A DNA stretch of 64,000 nucleotides from the NCBI GenBank assembly GCA_037179385.1, contig CM074196.1, positions 33,566,486-33,630,485 on the forward strand, read 5' to 3'. A program made the position numbers and the translations under genes. Positions 12,801-27,100 of the stretch are shown in pieces (position 1 is the stretch's first letter; every line of letters begins with the position of its first letter). The notes beneath the pieces are model-generated. The model did no database searches. It saw nothing but the letters and a program-made list of their open reading frames with translations, and had not been told where the DNA came from. This DNA is from Holothuria scabra. Taxonomy: Eukaryota > Echinodermata > Holothuroidea > Aspidochirotida > Holothuriidae.

Positions 12801-15800
12801 TCTGCCGCATACTAGGCTATTTTGTCGGACTGGAAGGGAACGATATGATTTCACCCAAAATTTTCGCGGGTAAATGCACTTGAAAACGATGGGATGAGTC
12901 CACTCCCTTTCTCTTGCCCTGGCCCCTAGACTATGGGTCTACTTACATGATGGCATGATCGATGAAGTAGGCTGAAGTACCCAGTTGCGGAGCTAGGGAT
13001 TTCAGTCAGAGGGGCGAAAATGGTCTGCAGGGCGCTTCAAAGGAGTAAATACACTGAGCCTCAGCACGATCGAAGCCACGGCTTTTCAGACTTTCCATTT
13101 GATTTTCCGCACCTGGTAGAAGACTAGTTTGCCATTTCTCCTCCCGAAATTTTTCTATTAAAACATGTTTAAATTTTCTATCCATGGCTTCCGCAGAAGA
13201 AAATTTGAGGGAGGGGGACAAATTTTTTTGGCAAAATTCTTTTAGGGGGAAAAGCTCCGCGCCACCATGAGTTGGCTCGGTGCGCAGGGAAATTTTGGCC
13301 CACAGTTCCTCTTAGATCGCTGGAAATGGCATTTCTAAAGCTTCTTTACCGAATATTGATAGGGAAAACACTGAGTGAACTGTTAAAAAATGTTGATGTT
13401 TTTTTTCTTCATCTTTTTCTTTATGTCTTTTTTGTTTTTTCAGGTTTTTTTTTCCAGGGAAAGGCAAGTTCCCCCCCCCCCCCCCACCTGCGGACGCCCA
13501 TGTTTCTATCGCTTTCTTTCACATTCTAGTATGAAGTCGGTCATTATATTTTGCAGTATTGTCAGGTCTCGATTAAAGATTCTAATGTAATAATGAGCTA
13601 CTTTGTGGAGATGAAGATTAAACCTGTCAGAGCCAAATAGCAAGCAATCTTACAGGGGAAAAGGTTATGGAAGTAAATCACCATTAGGTGTACATTTTTG
13701 GAATCTGGAAATCAAGATACGTACAAGAAGGAACATTAATTGACGTAATTTACATCATGTGACCACTCTGAAATAGCCATTAATTAAGTACATTGCAAGA
13801 AATAGCCAACACAAATGGTCTGCTTGGCTCTTTAGATACGGAATTCATACTAAAAAAAATAATGGTGCAAGAGTAAAGTGTTCTAAAAACCTAAAAAGGG
13901 CTCCGACAGACGATTTTGGTCCGTCGGGGGGGGGGCGATCCCCCCCCCCTGCCATATGGCAGCTCCACCACTGGCAGTACCATGCTAAAAGTAAACTAGG
14001 AGACAAAATGAGTGAATATTTACGTCTAGCTGTCTGAATCCCTCATTCGTGAACTCAATATTGTATTGGTCCGGTTATTAAATGCAAGTTTGTTTGTTGA
14101 ACATGCCCTGCATGGACGCTTTCTTGCACAGAAAAGCCCATTGCGGGTTGTTCTATGATATACTACACGTAAGGGTGGTCTACGTAACGGTTCCTTGCAG
14201 ATTTTCAATACATTGATCATGTTTGCACTTTTTCTACTACACTCATTTTTTTTGTAATTTTATCAAGGTCATGGTTTACACGAAGTGAATTTTAATGCAT
14301 GACGCTGACCACATTTTAGGCCACCTAGGATTGCTCATTGCATTGCTTGTTGGTGACGCATTGCTCATATATATACTTACTTGAATTTTAGTCTGTTTCT
14401 TACTGACAAAAAGAGTGATGACAATTTTCTCAATATAATGTAAAGATTTGGTTGATGTATTGTCACAATTCTTCACCGCCCTTCGAGTGGGTATAAAGAG
14501 GGATGTTTGCTCTACCCTGTTTGAAATTGCTAGCTGTCTCTAAGGACTTAGATGCTAAATGGTGCTACATTTTGTTTCTTTTTATGCTCAGTCCTTATGC
14601 TGAAAATGTCCGGATCAGTCCCTCTGTCAGTGAAAAGTTATTCCCCATTTTAAAGAAAAAAACGTGAAAACCTACATTGTTCTGTTATGTCATAGATTTC
14701 AGTTCTTGATGTCACAAATTTAAGATAATACCCGTGGACCAAGTGTTCCACAATTGGCGAGTTTGGTGATTAATTCGTTGCCGCATGGAATTACGGGAAC
14801 AGCATGGGACCAGCAAACTGAGCTCAGCACATACCGGTAGCATACATCGTTGCCTTATTTCGTCAGTATGTGCATACAACACTATATTAGTGTCTAGCGA
14901 ACTCAAATGAAAAAAAGGGGTGTCAGTCCTACTGTACGGCAGATTAAAATTTTATTACTACCATTACCGCCCCACTTCCCGGGTCAGAAAAAAACCTTTT
15001 TAATTTTTCCAGATCTCAAAAAAGCCAAATTTCCGGCGCGCGAAACGCGCTGCAGAATGCAATATAAAAGGCATTAGTTCTCGCTCATAAATCAGTTTGG
15101 TATACTTTTCCGGGCTCTGGAAATGGCAAAATCGGATAATTACCATATGTGACACCACATAATCAAGAAACACCAGCAGCTATATTGCTATTTTGTAAAC
15201 TGTCTTTCATAGAATTCCAAACTTTCTGCAATGAAAGCTCTCGATTTTGAAATATATTGTCTAAAAAGGCCAACAAAGTTTGGGAAACTTGAAATGTCAT
15301 CGGACAGTGTCAGTTTGTAGGCCTTAGATAACATTATGTAGCAAAAACGATTCAGTCATAGTGCAATCTAGCTCCTTCGGGAAGCTGTATATAGTTTGGT
15401 TTCGCTGAACGGCCATGCAGAGAGTCGGGAGGACTTTAGAAAAAGCAATCATTCTCAGATTTGCCACCAATATATGAAGATGAAGGAAGTGCAGATTCTT
15501 CAGTAATCCCCGACGCTTTAAATTTCCTTACAGGAAACCCAGAATCCAAAGCTTCCTGCAATACAAGCTCCATATTTACATATATATTTGTTTAATAGAG
15601 GCAAAACTTTCGGCGCGCTTCGTGCCCCGCAATACGTCCCTGATACAGTGGTGTTACAGTAGCTTAGCTACGACTTGCAAGCCCGAGACATGCCATTTCC
15701 GGCTGTCTGAGGGGTGGAGCTCCGCGCCAATTGAAGAGAGTGTATTGAGCAAGACTTCATATTCCAGGCAGGGAACCATTGGCCTACTCAAATGCTCTCA

Positions 15801-18800
15801 GTATACCCCTATCATCAGATACCTTTCAACCCTGTCAGTTGAGTAGTCTGTGTAGATGGATTCTTTAGTTATTGAAGTGTCAAAATGTTATCAATGTTCA
15901 ACGTTGCAGAGCAGTGACGTAGCTGCAGGAGGCATGGGCCGAGAAAGTGAAAAATTCGGAAATTTGCCATTTGAGACATCAGTCAAATACAGTGCGGTTT
16001 TCCCAACTTTTCCTTCATAAAATTCCAAATTCTTCCTTATAAAAGCTCCATATTTGTAATCATTAGTTTTAAAAAGGCGCAATTTTCTGCGCGCTTCGCG
16101 CGCCCTAACTTGCAAGCCTGAATGCAGACAGTAGTCGCTCATAAAGTAGTCAGTGGTAAACTGTTCCATGCAGGCCCTGCAGTGCCGTTTCCCTAAAATT
16201 TTCTTCCATAGTCCCCCAAATATTCAAATTTCCTTACAGGAAACCCTGATTACAAGCTCCATATTTACAAATGTGTAAAAGAACCAAATTTTCAGCGCGC
16301 TCTGCGCACCGCAAATTACGTTCCTAACACTGTAGAGTTCACACTTAAGAAAAAATTAGATTTTTTTTTATTTAAAAAGAAAATGTTCTTACTCGTAGAA
16401 AAAGCGAAAAAATTTAGCATATAAATGTACCTTTTGGTCAATGAGGTTGGGTGAGGTGCATGGCCTAAAATTGTTCCGCCCTGACCCCCCCCCCCGGCCC
16501 CACTTTCATATTGCTTCCTACGCCACTGGGTGAAATGGTCATGTATCATCTCATGAGAAAACTATGACGGAATTGAAATATATGTTTGTGTATGCGACGC
16601 TGCAATCCAAATTCAAGGTCCAATTTTTTGCCAAGGAGACTCAGAAGGGGCTCAGTTTAAACCGATGAAAGGGTCCACAGCACTGTAAGCTATTTTGGCA
16701 TTTTTGATCCAATCTTCAGATTGAAACTGCAACAGCCCACCCAACTGACCACATTCTGCCGAAACACCCTGTCACTCTCAGCCTTCTTGTGACTATACGT
16801 ATTGTCATTCAATTATATTACACGTCTCACGATTGCCTGTGATTGATCTTTAGGGAAAATTCTGGGCACGTTCCCGTCTGTGAATGGACTCTGGCAATGG
16901 AAAACATTCGCCTGAGATTCTGCCATTTCAGGTGAGTTGTTGAGCAGGAATCTATAAGCCTGGCTGAAGAAATAATCTGACCACTTGTGTCTATAATTTT
17001 TAAAATCTTTTTTATTCTTCATAAAAATTGCCGTGCTTGCATTATGATGCTTCTTGTTTCACTGCCAAATATATTAAAGGATTTGTTTATTCGGTTTCCA
17101 AACTCCGGAAAATCGTGCGCAAGACTAGAGTCTGTGGAATTACTTTTTTATAAGCTTCCCCAATATGTTGCGAATTTTTGTAACCTTTTCGATTTTTCGT
17201 GAAACTCTTTTCTTGACTGTGTTTCTTTGTTATTTCCGGGTAAATTATGAAAAGAATTCGGAGCTAGGCTATTCAGCCACTTCCGAAAAATGCTGGGGAC
17301 AACGTGGAAAAGAGAATGATGACTTTTATTTGAGCTGTTCAATTATGTCACAAATTATTGTATTCTTTAGTTTCCATAAAAAAAAAAAAATCAGCGTGAC
17401 TATGACGGCTCTTTTGTCAGGCAAATTTTTTAGAGAATGTGGGCGAAGTTACGAGTTTACTGTATTGTGAAAACACACACTTAAAAATGTGTTCAGAAAT
17501 TAGCCGTTCTCCACACGGTTTTTTCCGCTTTATTTACACGTTTAGATGCTACACACACCCGTCAAGTTTAATTCCAAGACATTTCCGAGTCCGTTTTAAA
17601 CACATTTAATTGCTAAACGTTTAGTGTTTAATTGCTAAACATGTTTAGAGTTAAAAGGTGTTTACAAAGTGGGGAAAAGGGGAGTGATTAAACACATTTT
17701 TGGAGTGCATGCCAGATTTTTGAGATTGAAATGTGCGAGCCGACTTTTTCCATACCCATGTCCGACTTTTAGATCCTTTGCTAAATTTCTGAGGCTAGCC
17801 TGCCCCATCAGTGCTCGGCTTCCCCGCCTTGTACGTCTTTGCCAACCACTATGACCGGGGTCGGCCAGTTGTCCCCAGCCTATTGCTACAAAAGTATTCT
17901 GGATAAGGACCAGTACTTCCTGCTTATCAATTCCGTAATTGAGCTTGGGTAAGCAAATTTCGCATCTCCTGACAAGTGTGCTGCGATATTACCAATCCCC
18001 ACGTATAAAAACTATTCAAAACCCCTTCTTCACTGTCACACGCCCAACGTAACTAGACTTTTTTTCCAGCAGGGCAAGCACCAAAATTTTCTATTTTTCA
18101 TAAAGTGTGAACACAATTTTATTAAGAAAGTAATTTGCGTCGAGCGGAGGGTGCCGAAAATTTGTGTTCTTCCAAACAAATATTTGTGAATATGGAGCTT
18201 GTTTTGTTGTATTCCAGACACTCTTCTAAATATAAACAGAGAGTTACCATCCCTTCTCAGCGCTTTATATAGTGACGAGTTATGAATACGCAGCATTACA
18301 CAGTGTGCATACAGTAACGGTTGCGTGAGCTGCACCTCTTTGGTATAAACAAGCACACAATACTTTTACACTGGTTTCTCATAATATAGCACTGATTTTA
18401 CAACAGTCATTGCTGACCACTGCTGAAGAGAAGGTTATTAGGCAGACAGAAATGTTTTGATTTGGGTTTCAAATAACATGAATGAAAACTCCCTGACCAG
18501 ACACACAGTTGTGAACTGGGCAACCAAGGACAAGCAAAGGAGATGTAGTTTGGTAATTAGCTGGTTGGCCTCAGGGTGAGCCAAGGACACATGCATGATC
18601 CTTGGCTTTTATAGCTTTTGTCATCTCTGTAGTGAGCTCAGTTTACCAAGTGGGTTTCCTCGATCAAAATGGGGAGGAGCTTCAAAAACTTTTCAGTGGT
18701 GGAAGTTTGTTTCATATTTCATTTTTATGCATCTTACTGTGCATGATACTGTACCTGATCATCAAAAGGGTGTTTGCACTTTTCTGTTGTATAAACACAT

Positions 18801-21800
18801 CATTCCATTACTTCATGATAACCATTGATCATGCAAGAAAATACTGAGATTCTGCAGCATATAGCTGCTCTACTTTCTGTGTATGTCGCTGTCAGAGCCT
18901 GGTGTGAACAGTCATAGGCGTATGGGTGCAGTGAATCAAATTAAAGAAATTAAGTTTGGCTTGAAGGTTTTAGAAACCTTACAGAGCAGTACTTCAAAGT
19001 ATCTGCCGTCTTTAACCGCACCCCACAGCACAAAGATGCTACCTGTCTAATTACAAGACAGAATATCCATTAAGAATGCATAAAATTCAAAACTTGAAAC
19101 AGGGGACTGCATACGTAGTATCAGATAATGCCACCGCAGACACAGAAGCAGAGACAGAAAGTGTAAGATCAAAAGAGAATAATTAAAGCAATCAAAGATG
19201 GGAATATTTTCCCAGTGGGTGAAAAGGAACAACTGAAGCCAGGGTGAATGGAAAAGACACACTGACATGAGGAGTTTAACGACAGGGTATAAACAGAGCC
19301 CTCTTCACAGTGCTTTTGTACTTGACTTGGTGGGGTCTTAGTTTGAAATTCGTGTTGGTGGGGTCTTAGTTTTGTAGTTGGTGGGGTCTTAGTTTTGTAG
19401 TTGGTGGGGTCTTAGTTTTGATGTTGGTAGGGTCTTAGTTTTGTAGTTGGTGGGGTCTTAGTTTTGTAGTTGGTGGGGTCTTAGTTTTGTAGTTGGTGGG
19501 GTCTTAGTTTTGTAGTTGGTGGGGTCTTAGTTTTGTAGTTGGTAGGGTCTTAGTTTTGTAGTTGTGGGGTCTTAGTTTTGTAGTTGGTAGGGTCTTAGTT
19601 TTGTAGGGTCTTAGGTCTTAGATCTTAGGTCTTAGGTCTTAGTTTTGTAGACACCCAGTTCTCACAGCCATAGCAGGTTCCATTGCTGAGATATTAAAAG
19701 TTAAGTTTATACATTAATCGAAAAAAATCCGTTAGGCAATAATTTGTGACTTTCTTGTTGTGGAACGCACATACTCACATTATGTGCTCGGTCAAGGCGT
19801 TAGTACATGTTCAATATTGTGTTCATTTTTTCACATTTAACGAACTGAGGGATCGTGTAGACGTGTAGACGTTTCGGGTCTCACACTCCCAATAATTTCT
19901 CAATGGACTTACACACTAAATAAGCTCCGTTTCGAGGCCCTTGTAGCCTTGTCAAAGTTCATAGCTATTTCAAGACACCCATCACTTGATAGTTGATAAG
20001 TTTGCCCATCATTACACTACACAATTTCCGTTCCATGACCGTTTAGATTTTGAGCTGAAAGGACCCAAAGTTGGTTTAGGGTACATTCACCCCTAGCCTC
20101 TTCACAAAAACGGAAAACCTCCGCCATTTGACAGCATTTTGTAAACAGTCTTAATAACCATCAATCTTACCCAAATTTTCATCATCTGCACTCTGGCAAG
20201 TTCTCTTTCATATTCATGGATACCCAGCTGGCAGGTTATCCTGACAAAATTTGGTCCAAACCAGAGTAAAAAGAACTACTTTTTTGAGGGTATGCACCTG
20301 TCGCTCTAGAACACTACCCTAATGGAGTAGTGAGATCTTCGTTCACAACTAACAGAACACAGGTAGACGGCGTGTATAAATACTCAACTATTAACTATAG
20401 TCCTCGGTATGACTAATCATCATCTAGTTTGTTTCCTTTTGAAATAAACATGGTTATGAAACTTATGACCCTCAATGCTTCCTGCTTTCTTGCAGAGCCG
20501 TCTTTCAAAGAGATCTTGTGTACACAAGTCTTTCCATAACAGTAAAAATGTAAACACATCTTGGCATGCACAGGGGACAATAGCTTACACTTTTAGAACA
20601 ATGAAAAAACAGCAAGGACTAATTTTAGTAGTAAATGATATCACACACCATTGCACAATATGTGAATAAACTTTAAACATTTTTTTATCTCAGCTCAGGA
20701 ATGTCATGTGAAGTTGAGAGTTGGACTATTTCAATTCATTTCTCTTGTTCTGGAATACACATTTTTGAAATTTCACACTTAAAGTAAACTGTAAATCTTT
20801 AAACCGCAGTTTCATGTGTCGCTCATTTTGCTAATGAAATATTCCATTCGCATTAAACAGCTCCTTATATTACATATGATGCATAATGTTTGTGCTGTGA
20901 CATATAGGAATATGTCACTTAATTACATTGATGGATATAAAACGAGTTTTAATTGCATGGTTCAACTTCAAATGCGTGGCCAGATGCGTGGCCAGATGCG
21001 TGGCCAGTGGACAATGGAACGGTCGCCCTTCAATGGGGAGAAAAAAGCGAGAAACGGAGGCAGAGAGAGATAGGAGGTGGCGCTCTAAATCAGATGTAAC
21101 CTAACCATTTTTCATCTAGCTCACCATCTTTATGCTAAATATTCGCAAAGTGGAAGTGATACCCGCCCCTTAGACCCCTCACCGGGAGGCGATTAGCCAT
21201 CATTCCATGAAAGAAGATAAAATTCTGGCTGTGCCCTTGTTCAACTTTGATTTCAAAGTAAAAGTCAAGGAGTGGACCCGTTTGGACCCGTTTGACGTCA
21301 CATTGAGTCCCAAGTTCAGAGCCATATGTAAGGGTCTGGTGTACGTGGTCTGTGGACCGCATGGTCGAGTGGTTAGAGCATCAGACTTGCACACGGGAGG
21401 TCGGGAGCTCGAGTCCTGACCGGTTCATACCGGGTCATAAAACTTTAAAAACGGAACCTACTGCCGTTGTGCTGGAGCCACAGTGAGCCACAACTGGAAA
21501 AGGGGCCTTGGTCGGCTTGACTTGAACCAATTGGTTGGAAACTGGACCGTTAAACTCCAGTAACCTTACCTATCCTTACTTGGTGCCCGCCTTCCACTAC
21601 CTATGGTTTGTATATATTACAATCATTGGATGCCTAATTCAAACATGACGCCTTCGCGGGTTGGTTTCAAGTATACAGTCTTTGCAATTATGTCACGGAA
21701 CCGCTATGCTGGAGGACATTCATGCCAAATACACGTGGCTTTGTGCCGAACGCACTGCACACAGTGCATTGTTGTATGCACAGTGTGTACACATTCAACG

Positions 21801-24123
21801 AGCAAGCGCGTCCAGTGTGGTTTACTACATAGTTACATGTACTCCAACATGGCCGCCGGAGAGTATTATGACGTCATGTGAAAAGCCTCTATTGATCGCT
21901 TCAATACAGGGGTCTACACTTAAGTGGCAATTTGAATTCCGGGATTTTCCATCATGGGGGCTGTAAATAAATTCCTTAATTTCAATTCCGTGCACATTCC
22001 TTGATTACAAATCACACTTTACAAACCAAAATTGAATTATTGTGTGCCTTTTCACCAATTTAGATTTCCATGCGTCCCTCAATGTCACTGAGTTTTCCTG
22101 TCAATTTCCCATTTGTTTTTATTTTTTCTTTTACCTTGAATTTCCGTGTTTTCCACTTTTCTCAAATTCATGTCATTTTTTCGGTTTTCCGTGACACGGA
22201 TTACTTGTCATAGGGAGTATTTCCATGATTACACTAGCATATGTTCGGGTATCAACTGATCAAGGATTACTTGGATAACATTTTTGTCTTTGTTATTGTT
22301 TGTAGGTATGGGACAAAGATTTGGCACTCAGTGCCCGTCTGTGGTCTGAAAAGTGCATTTGGGATCACGGGCAACCGAACATCAAGGAAAAATACACGAC
22401 ATACGGACAGGTATGAGAATTTCCTTGAATATCTTAGTATTATTGAAGTTGCTGAATATGTCCATACAATTCAACTTTAACGGGTTCAAATTGTTTTTCT
22501 CTGTCAAAAAGTAATTTCATTAGCACTAACAGCAATTAATTAGGCTCTCGTATGTTCGAATTTAATCCATGTTACATATAATTACAGCTAATGTCCCCAT
22601 TTCCTCATACTCTTAAGCCGTGGTCACATTAAAACTAAGTTCGATCGGATTCTGATCCGATTTTCGTGAGCTTTTATTAAAATCTTCTCCGATCTGGCAC
22701 GGTCGGAAAGAGTCAAAACATTTCCAATTAGGGTAAGTACCGGTATATGATTTGCATCACTGTTTATTTTTTCGTGACATCCCACCGACAGATACCGCAG
22801 CTTCTATCGGACATGCGTAGTCCAATAAAAGTTTCTGTTGATGTGACGTCACGAAGAAAGTAGTATACCTTAAAATTTGGGTAGATGCGCACTGTTTAAC
22901 ACGGTGTTTCCTGATTGGCTGTTGCCATTGTATTGTATGATTGTTCTTTGTTAGGGTTAGGGATTAACGCTATCGTTAGCCAGTGAGGAAATTTCTTGTT
23001 AAACAGTGCGCATCGCCCCTAAAAATTTTGTTGCCCTGCGATATAAATGATACGTTTACACAGGCTGTCAAATCTAGGGTTCTTTCCAACTGTCCAACAA
23101 GAGATGGGAAAGGTTTCAACAAAAATCAGTCCGGGATTCGATCCTATTCGTTGAAGTCTTACCGTAGACGAGTGATGTAAATAGTCTGGGCCGTGAGGTT
23201 GATCAGTTAAGTGTTGGCCTTTCAGAGTGAATGTATAGCTTCCTTGGGAAGCAGAACTCCGTCGGGAGTATTGCTTGGTTTCGCCGACCGGCTCTTCGTC
23301 AGAGAGTTGGGAGGACTGGAGAAAAAGTGCGACCGCGTCTTTAATATTTCTACATCAGGCTTCCATATCATTGCCACCCGTCCGTCTCGACGTCTAATTT
23401 ATTTTGAAAGTACCCAATTTTGTGATCTTTAGTTTTTCCTTTGTGAAATACTTGACTCATCACAAATACATAATATGCGCTTTACGTAATTCGTTCCCGC
23501 ATTGAATTGTGGGGCACAGCTAGGGATAAACAAACCGAGCTCTACATTCAGTGTATACGTACGGCGTTCACTTGTTTTCGACGGTACTTGCATACAACAC
23601 TAGGGTAAGTGTTTAACCAGCTCGAATATAAAGTGTCAGTCCTTCTTTATAGCAGATTAAGATAAAAATTTAAACACAATCCACTGCATAAAACCACACT
23701 TGAGATGTCTTCTTATCTGCTTATGTTATGGATGGATGATTTCTCGAAATTTTCATGTAAACTCAAATTTTGGAATAAGTGTTTTAGGTCCGGGATTGGT
23801 TCGTTTATCACGAGGATTTGGAGCATGTTCGCATGTATAAAGACACCAAAACGAATTACCGAGCTCGTTTACACTGCCAATGTTTCACGTGACTTCAGTG
23901 GCATCCTCCAAAATGGGGGATAATGGGACACGTGTATTTTATGAGTTGTTTAACAAAGATGTCTTCGTCCTCATCCGTTTTAACAACAGCCGCATCATAT
24001 ACTTAAATAACTCACTCGACTAACACGGCTCAAAATTTTTTCCTCTACCCAAAATTCATTCTTGAGTTTATGGAATTTTTTTCTTTGTTTCTTTCTTTGT
24101 TTCTTTGTTTGTTTGTTTCTTTC

Positions 24124-24154
<31 letters not shown>

Positions 24155-27100
24155 GTTTCTTTGTTTGTTTGTTTGTTTGTTTCTTCCTTTCTTTCTTTCT
24201 TTGTTTGTTTTTTTGTTTGTTTCTTTCTTTCTTTCTTTCTTTGTTTCTTTCTTTCTCTCTTTCTTTGTTTGTTTGTTTCTTTCTTTCTTTCTTCCTTTCT
24301 TTCTTTCTGTCTTTACTGTAATTTTATTCAAAACCAAAACAATGGAAATGTATGAAGTGACTTGTTTGTATCTGTAGACATAAGTGTAATATATATATTA
24401 GGCAAATGAATTAATTTCAATCCAATTTTATGCCTAGAATCTAAATATACAGACCGGCGCTACTCCGAGCAGTTTAGCCGAACCTTCTGGAGAGAGAATC
24501 ACCCGAAACAGCTGGTACAAGGAAGTTGATTACTACAGTTATTATACTAACTTATGCACTCCTGGAAAAGTTTGTGGACACTATACGCAGGTAATTAATA
24601 TCACATTATAGTTTCCTTTTTTGTTTTTTACATTAGGCTAGCAGGTTTCGCTTTATTTATATATATATACTAACAAAACCTCATCCAGACACAATGTCGT
24701 CTTTTACATTCTATCTTTGTTTGCAGTCAACCCTCTCCAAATCAGCTATCCTCTATCTGATGGCGGCGCACTTGTTGAATGAAGCTGTGAAGACCATTCA
24801 ATGGAAATATATAGAACATATCCTTATCACTTCGACAAAGCAAAATTAATTAGTTAGACGCAATTAGTTGCATACTGTTTGCACGATTGTGTTAACACGA
24901 GTTAGTCGTCAATAGATCAGCGCTACAAACAGTTTGGTCGCATTAAGTCGCGTCACATAGTGTGGACGCGACTAAAAGACTAATGTAATTCGAACTTGTC
25001 CCAGGAATGGTCCAGAAGGGACATGTATTCTGTCGGGGAAGCCTTTCTTTCTTCGAGAAATGATTCGTAGTTTCGTCTTGTCGCCTTTGTCTTTACGAAA
25101 TACGGTAAAGCCTACTATCCCTGTAGAAGACCACATTTGTATTGAGATTGAAAATAATGTTTGTTGTAGAGAAAACAAACTTAAAAACTGGGATTGGAAT
25201 AAATATCTCCTTTGAAAAGGACATTTGAAAACAACGATAAGATGAATAACACAAGTTGCATTTTGTGCATCTACACGCTACATAAATTACTTACTTGACA
25301 CCACAGAACAGAAACATCGTCCTCAATGAGGGCAAATTCGTACAATAAAAACGTTCACTTACAAAGACAGCCGATTTTTCCAATGGCTGGATGTGAGCGT
25401 ATTTTCTATTCGGCCAGACAATATCCCTATAATGAGAATGGTTCCATCATAAAAATAAAAACCTCGCTGGAACTACATTTATTCTGAGACTTAAGGTACT
25501 CTCAAACAGTCAAGAAAAGTCCCGCATTTCGACCAGAATGGTACATATGGGACAGTTAGGGACGATTCGGGACATTTCTGGACGATTCGGGACAGTTCGG
25601 GGGTATTCGGGAACAAGCAAAGTGAAATTCGGGAAGGTCGACAATTTTTCAAGTTGAACATGTCCAAAATAACCGTCTCGTATTTAGACTCTTCGGGACC
25701 ATTCGGGACTGTTCGGGACTCTTCGGTACTATTTGGGACTATTCGGGACAAATCGGGGCCATTCGGGAACTATTTCATTCCCGAATAGTCCCAAAGCCTC
25801 CAGTATAATCCCAATGTGGTCCCATATTTGAGCCCGAAATCGCCTTGTGTAGTCCCGAATCATGCACGAATGACCCCGTATACTCCCGAACCGCCCCGTA
25901 CACTAACGAATCTATAGTAAATGATGGCGGAAAATGGCCTCCAGAGACCATACGGGACTCTGGAAGCACATCCCGAAGCCCGCTAGGGCCATCGGCCCTC
26001 AGATTTGACCCATGGAAACCGCGTCATAGTGCTTAACCTTTAATGAAAAATAGTTACAACATTTCTTCACAAAATACTCTCTCCCCTTGATCCCCTTTAA
26101 AATGTCTGGTGACGCCCATGAATTTTGCCTTCGGCCAACATCAAGTTTAAAATGCAAATTTCAGGCAAGCTTAGGTTGACACGAGCCTTGATACTCATAG
26201 GCCTAATCTTTAGATGACCTATGACTTATGAGTCGACTTGGACTAGCAAATAGACGATTTCGATAATTCATGTTATGGTATGAATTAAGTCGGTCATAAC
26301 TGGGGTCAGTCAGCTTAACTATCTTTCAAATCCTTTGTGTCATGGATGATTGCACTCTAAAATACCTCTTGATTCCCTCAATGTAATAACTGAATGTGAG
26401 GATTAGCTATTGCGTGTAAATAATAAAATTAATGCGATTTAAGGCTGAAGGACTCCACAATAATTGTCGCCTTCACTAGCTGCTCGGGTTCGTCTATATT
26501 GACTCGCTACCACTTGGTTACCCCTTTTAGTCCTATTGTTAATTACTGGCTGATATTAGGTTTATGTAAGTTGATTCGACAAAAATCAAATGATTTTTGA
26601 TTGAATTCAGCCAAATACAAAACGATGTAAAATCTTCAAAGTAAAATATTGATTACTATCGTTGTGTAACATTTACACCAGGAGAACTGTCCAGTTAGAG
26701 AGCTAGAGCTATGTCTTCGAGGAATTTGATGGAAACGTTTAAAAGTGATGAGTCTGTGAAGGATAACATACCTAGCCAAAAACCGTTAAATTTTTTCAAA
26801 GAATTTAAATGTCGTTTTGGTGTTCATTGTTTTTGAACTGTTTGCCAATCATTAGAAAAAGGCTACAGAAAGAGAGCTTTCCCTCCGACACCCTGACTCA
26901 ATGTCTCCTCACTTAAACTCATGTTTAGAGAGCGATGTTTATAATTTGACAACCACACGACAGTACGACTTGCCTCCAGGGGCGGGGCCATGGTATTTTG
27001 ATAGGGTAAGCATGGGTTGAGTACCGTGGCACTGAAGGACATGCGTCTTGTCTCTCTTCAAGCACGAAAATGTTGAGAACACAACGACATTGCTCAAATT

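Larger units (their letters stand above)
9301..19328. other. Interior of the foldback element
   Basis: It has no supported gene. Visible parts are: an imperfect 19-bp hairpin 'aagaggaacatacc..' at about 10926-10968, partly repeated at 11350; AGGTCA-type relic text at 11440-12050; C- and G-rich relics at 12320, 13480 and 13920-13950; a relic at 14690-14950 related to 23440-23700; and a long 'cgcgcttcgcgcg' repeat at about 14960-16330. Confidence 0.6.
8937..19656. mobile_element. Foldback-like DNA element, 10.7 kb, tandem-repeat inverted termini
   Basis: The left end reads GGGTGTCTACAAAACTAAGA and the right end is its exact inverse, ending GACACCC. Each end then runs through a 'CTAAGACCTAAGATCTAAG' block into an array of about 23-bp tandem units ('ctacaaaactaagaccctacca'). 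A 10-bp direct duplication flanks the whole. Inverted termini made of tandem repeats plus a 9-10-bp duplication are the hallmark of Foldback/MULE-related elements. I find no transposase frame between the ends (longest open frames under 100 codons), so it is non-autonomous or decayed and now full of nested relics. Confidence 0.85.
22411..24452. other. Intron 2
   Basis: It holds an inverted-repeat element (22866-23036), a hairpin-rich mobile repeat (23188-23327), a relic at 23440-23700 related to 14690-14950, and a TTTC/TTTG microsatellite (24075-24312). No coding signal. Confidence 0.6.

Noticed and set aside
24068..24377. Overlapping open frames of 83-97 codons on both strands
   Set aside because: They are translations of the TTTC/TTTG microsatellite, with Phe/Leu/Ser or Lys/Arg/Glu low complexity.
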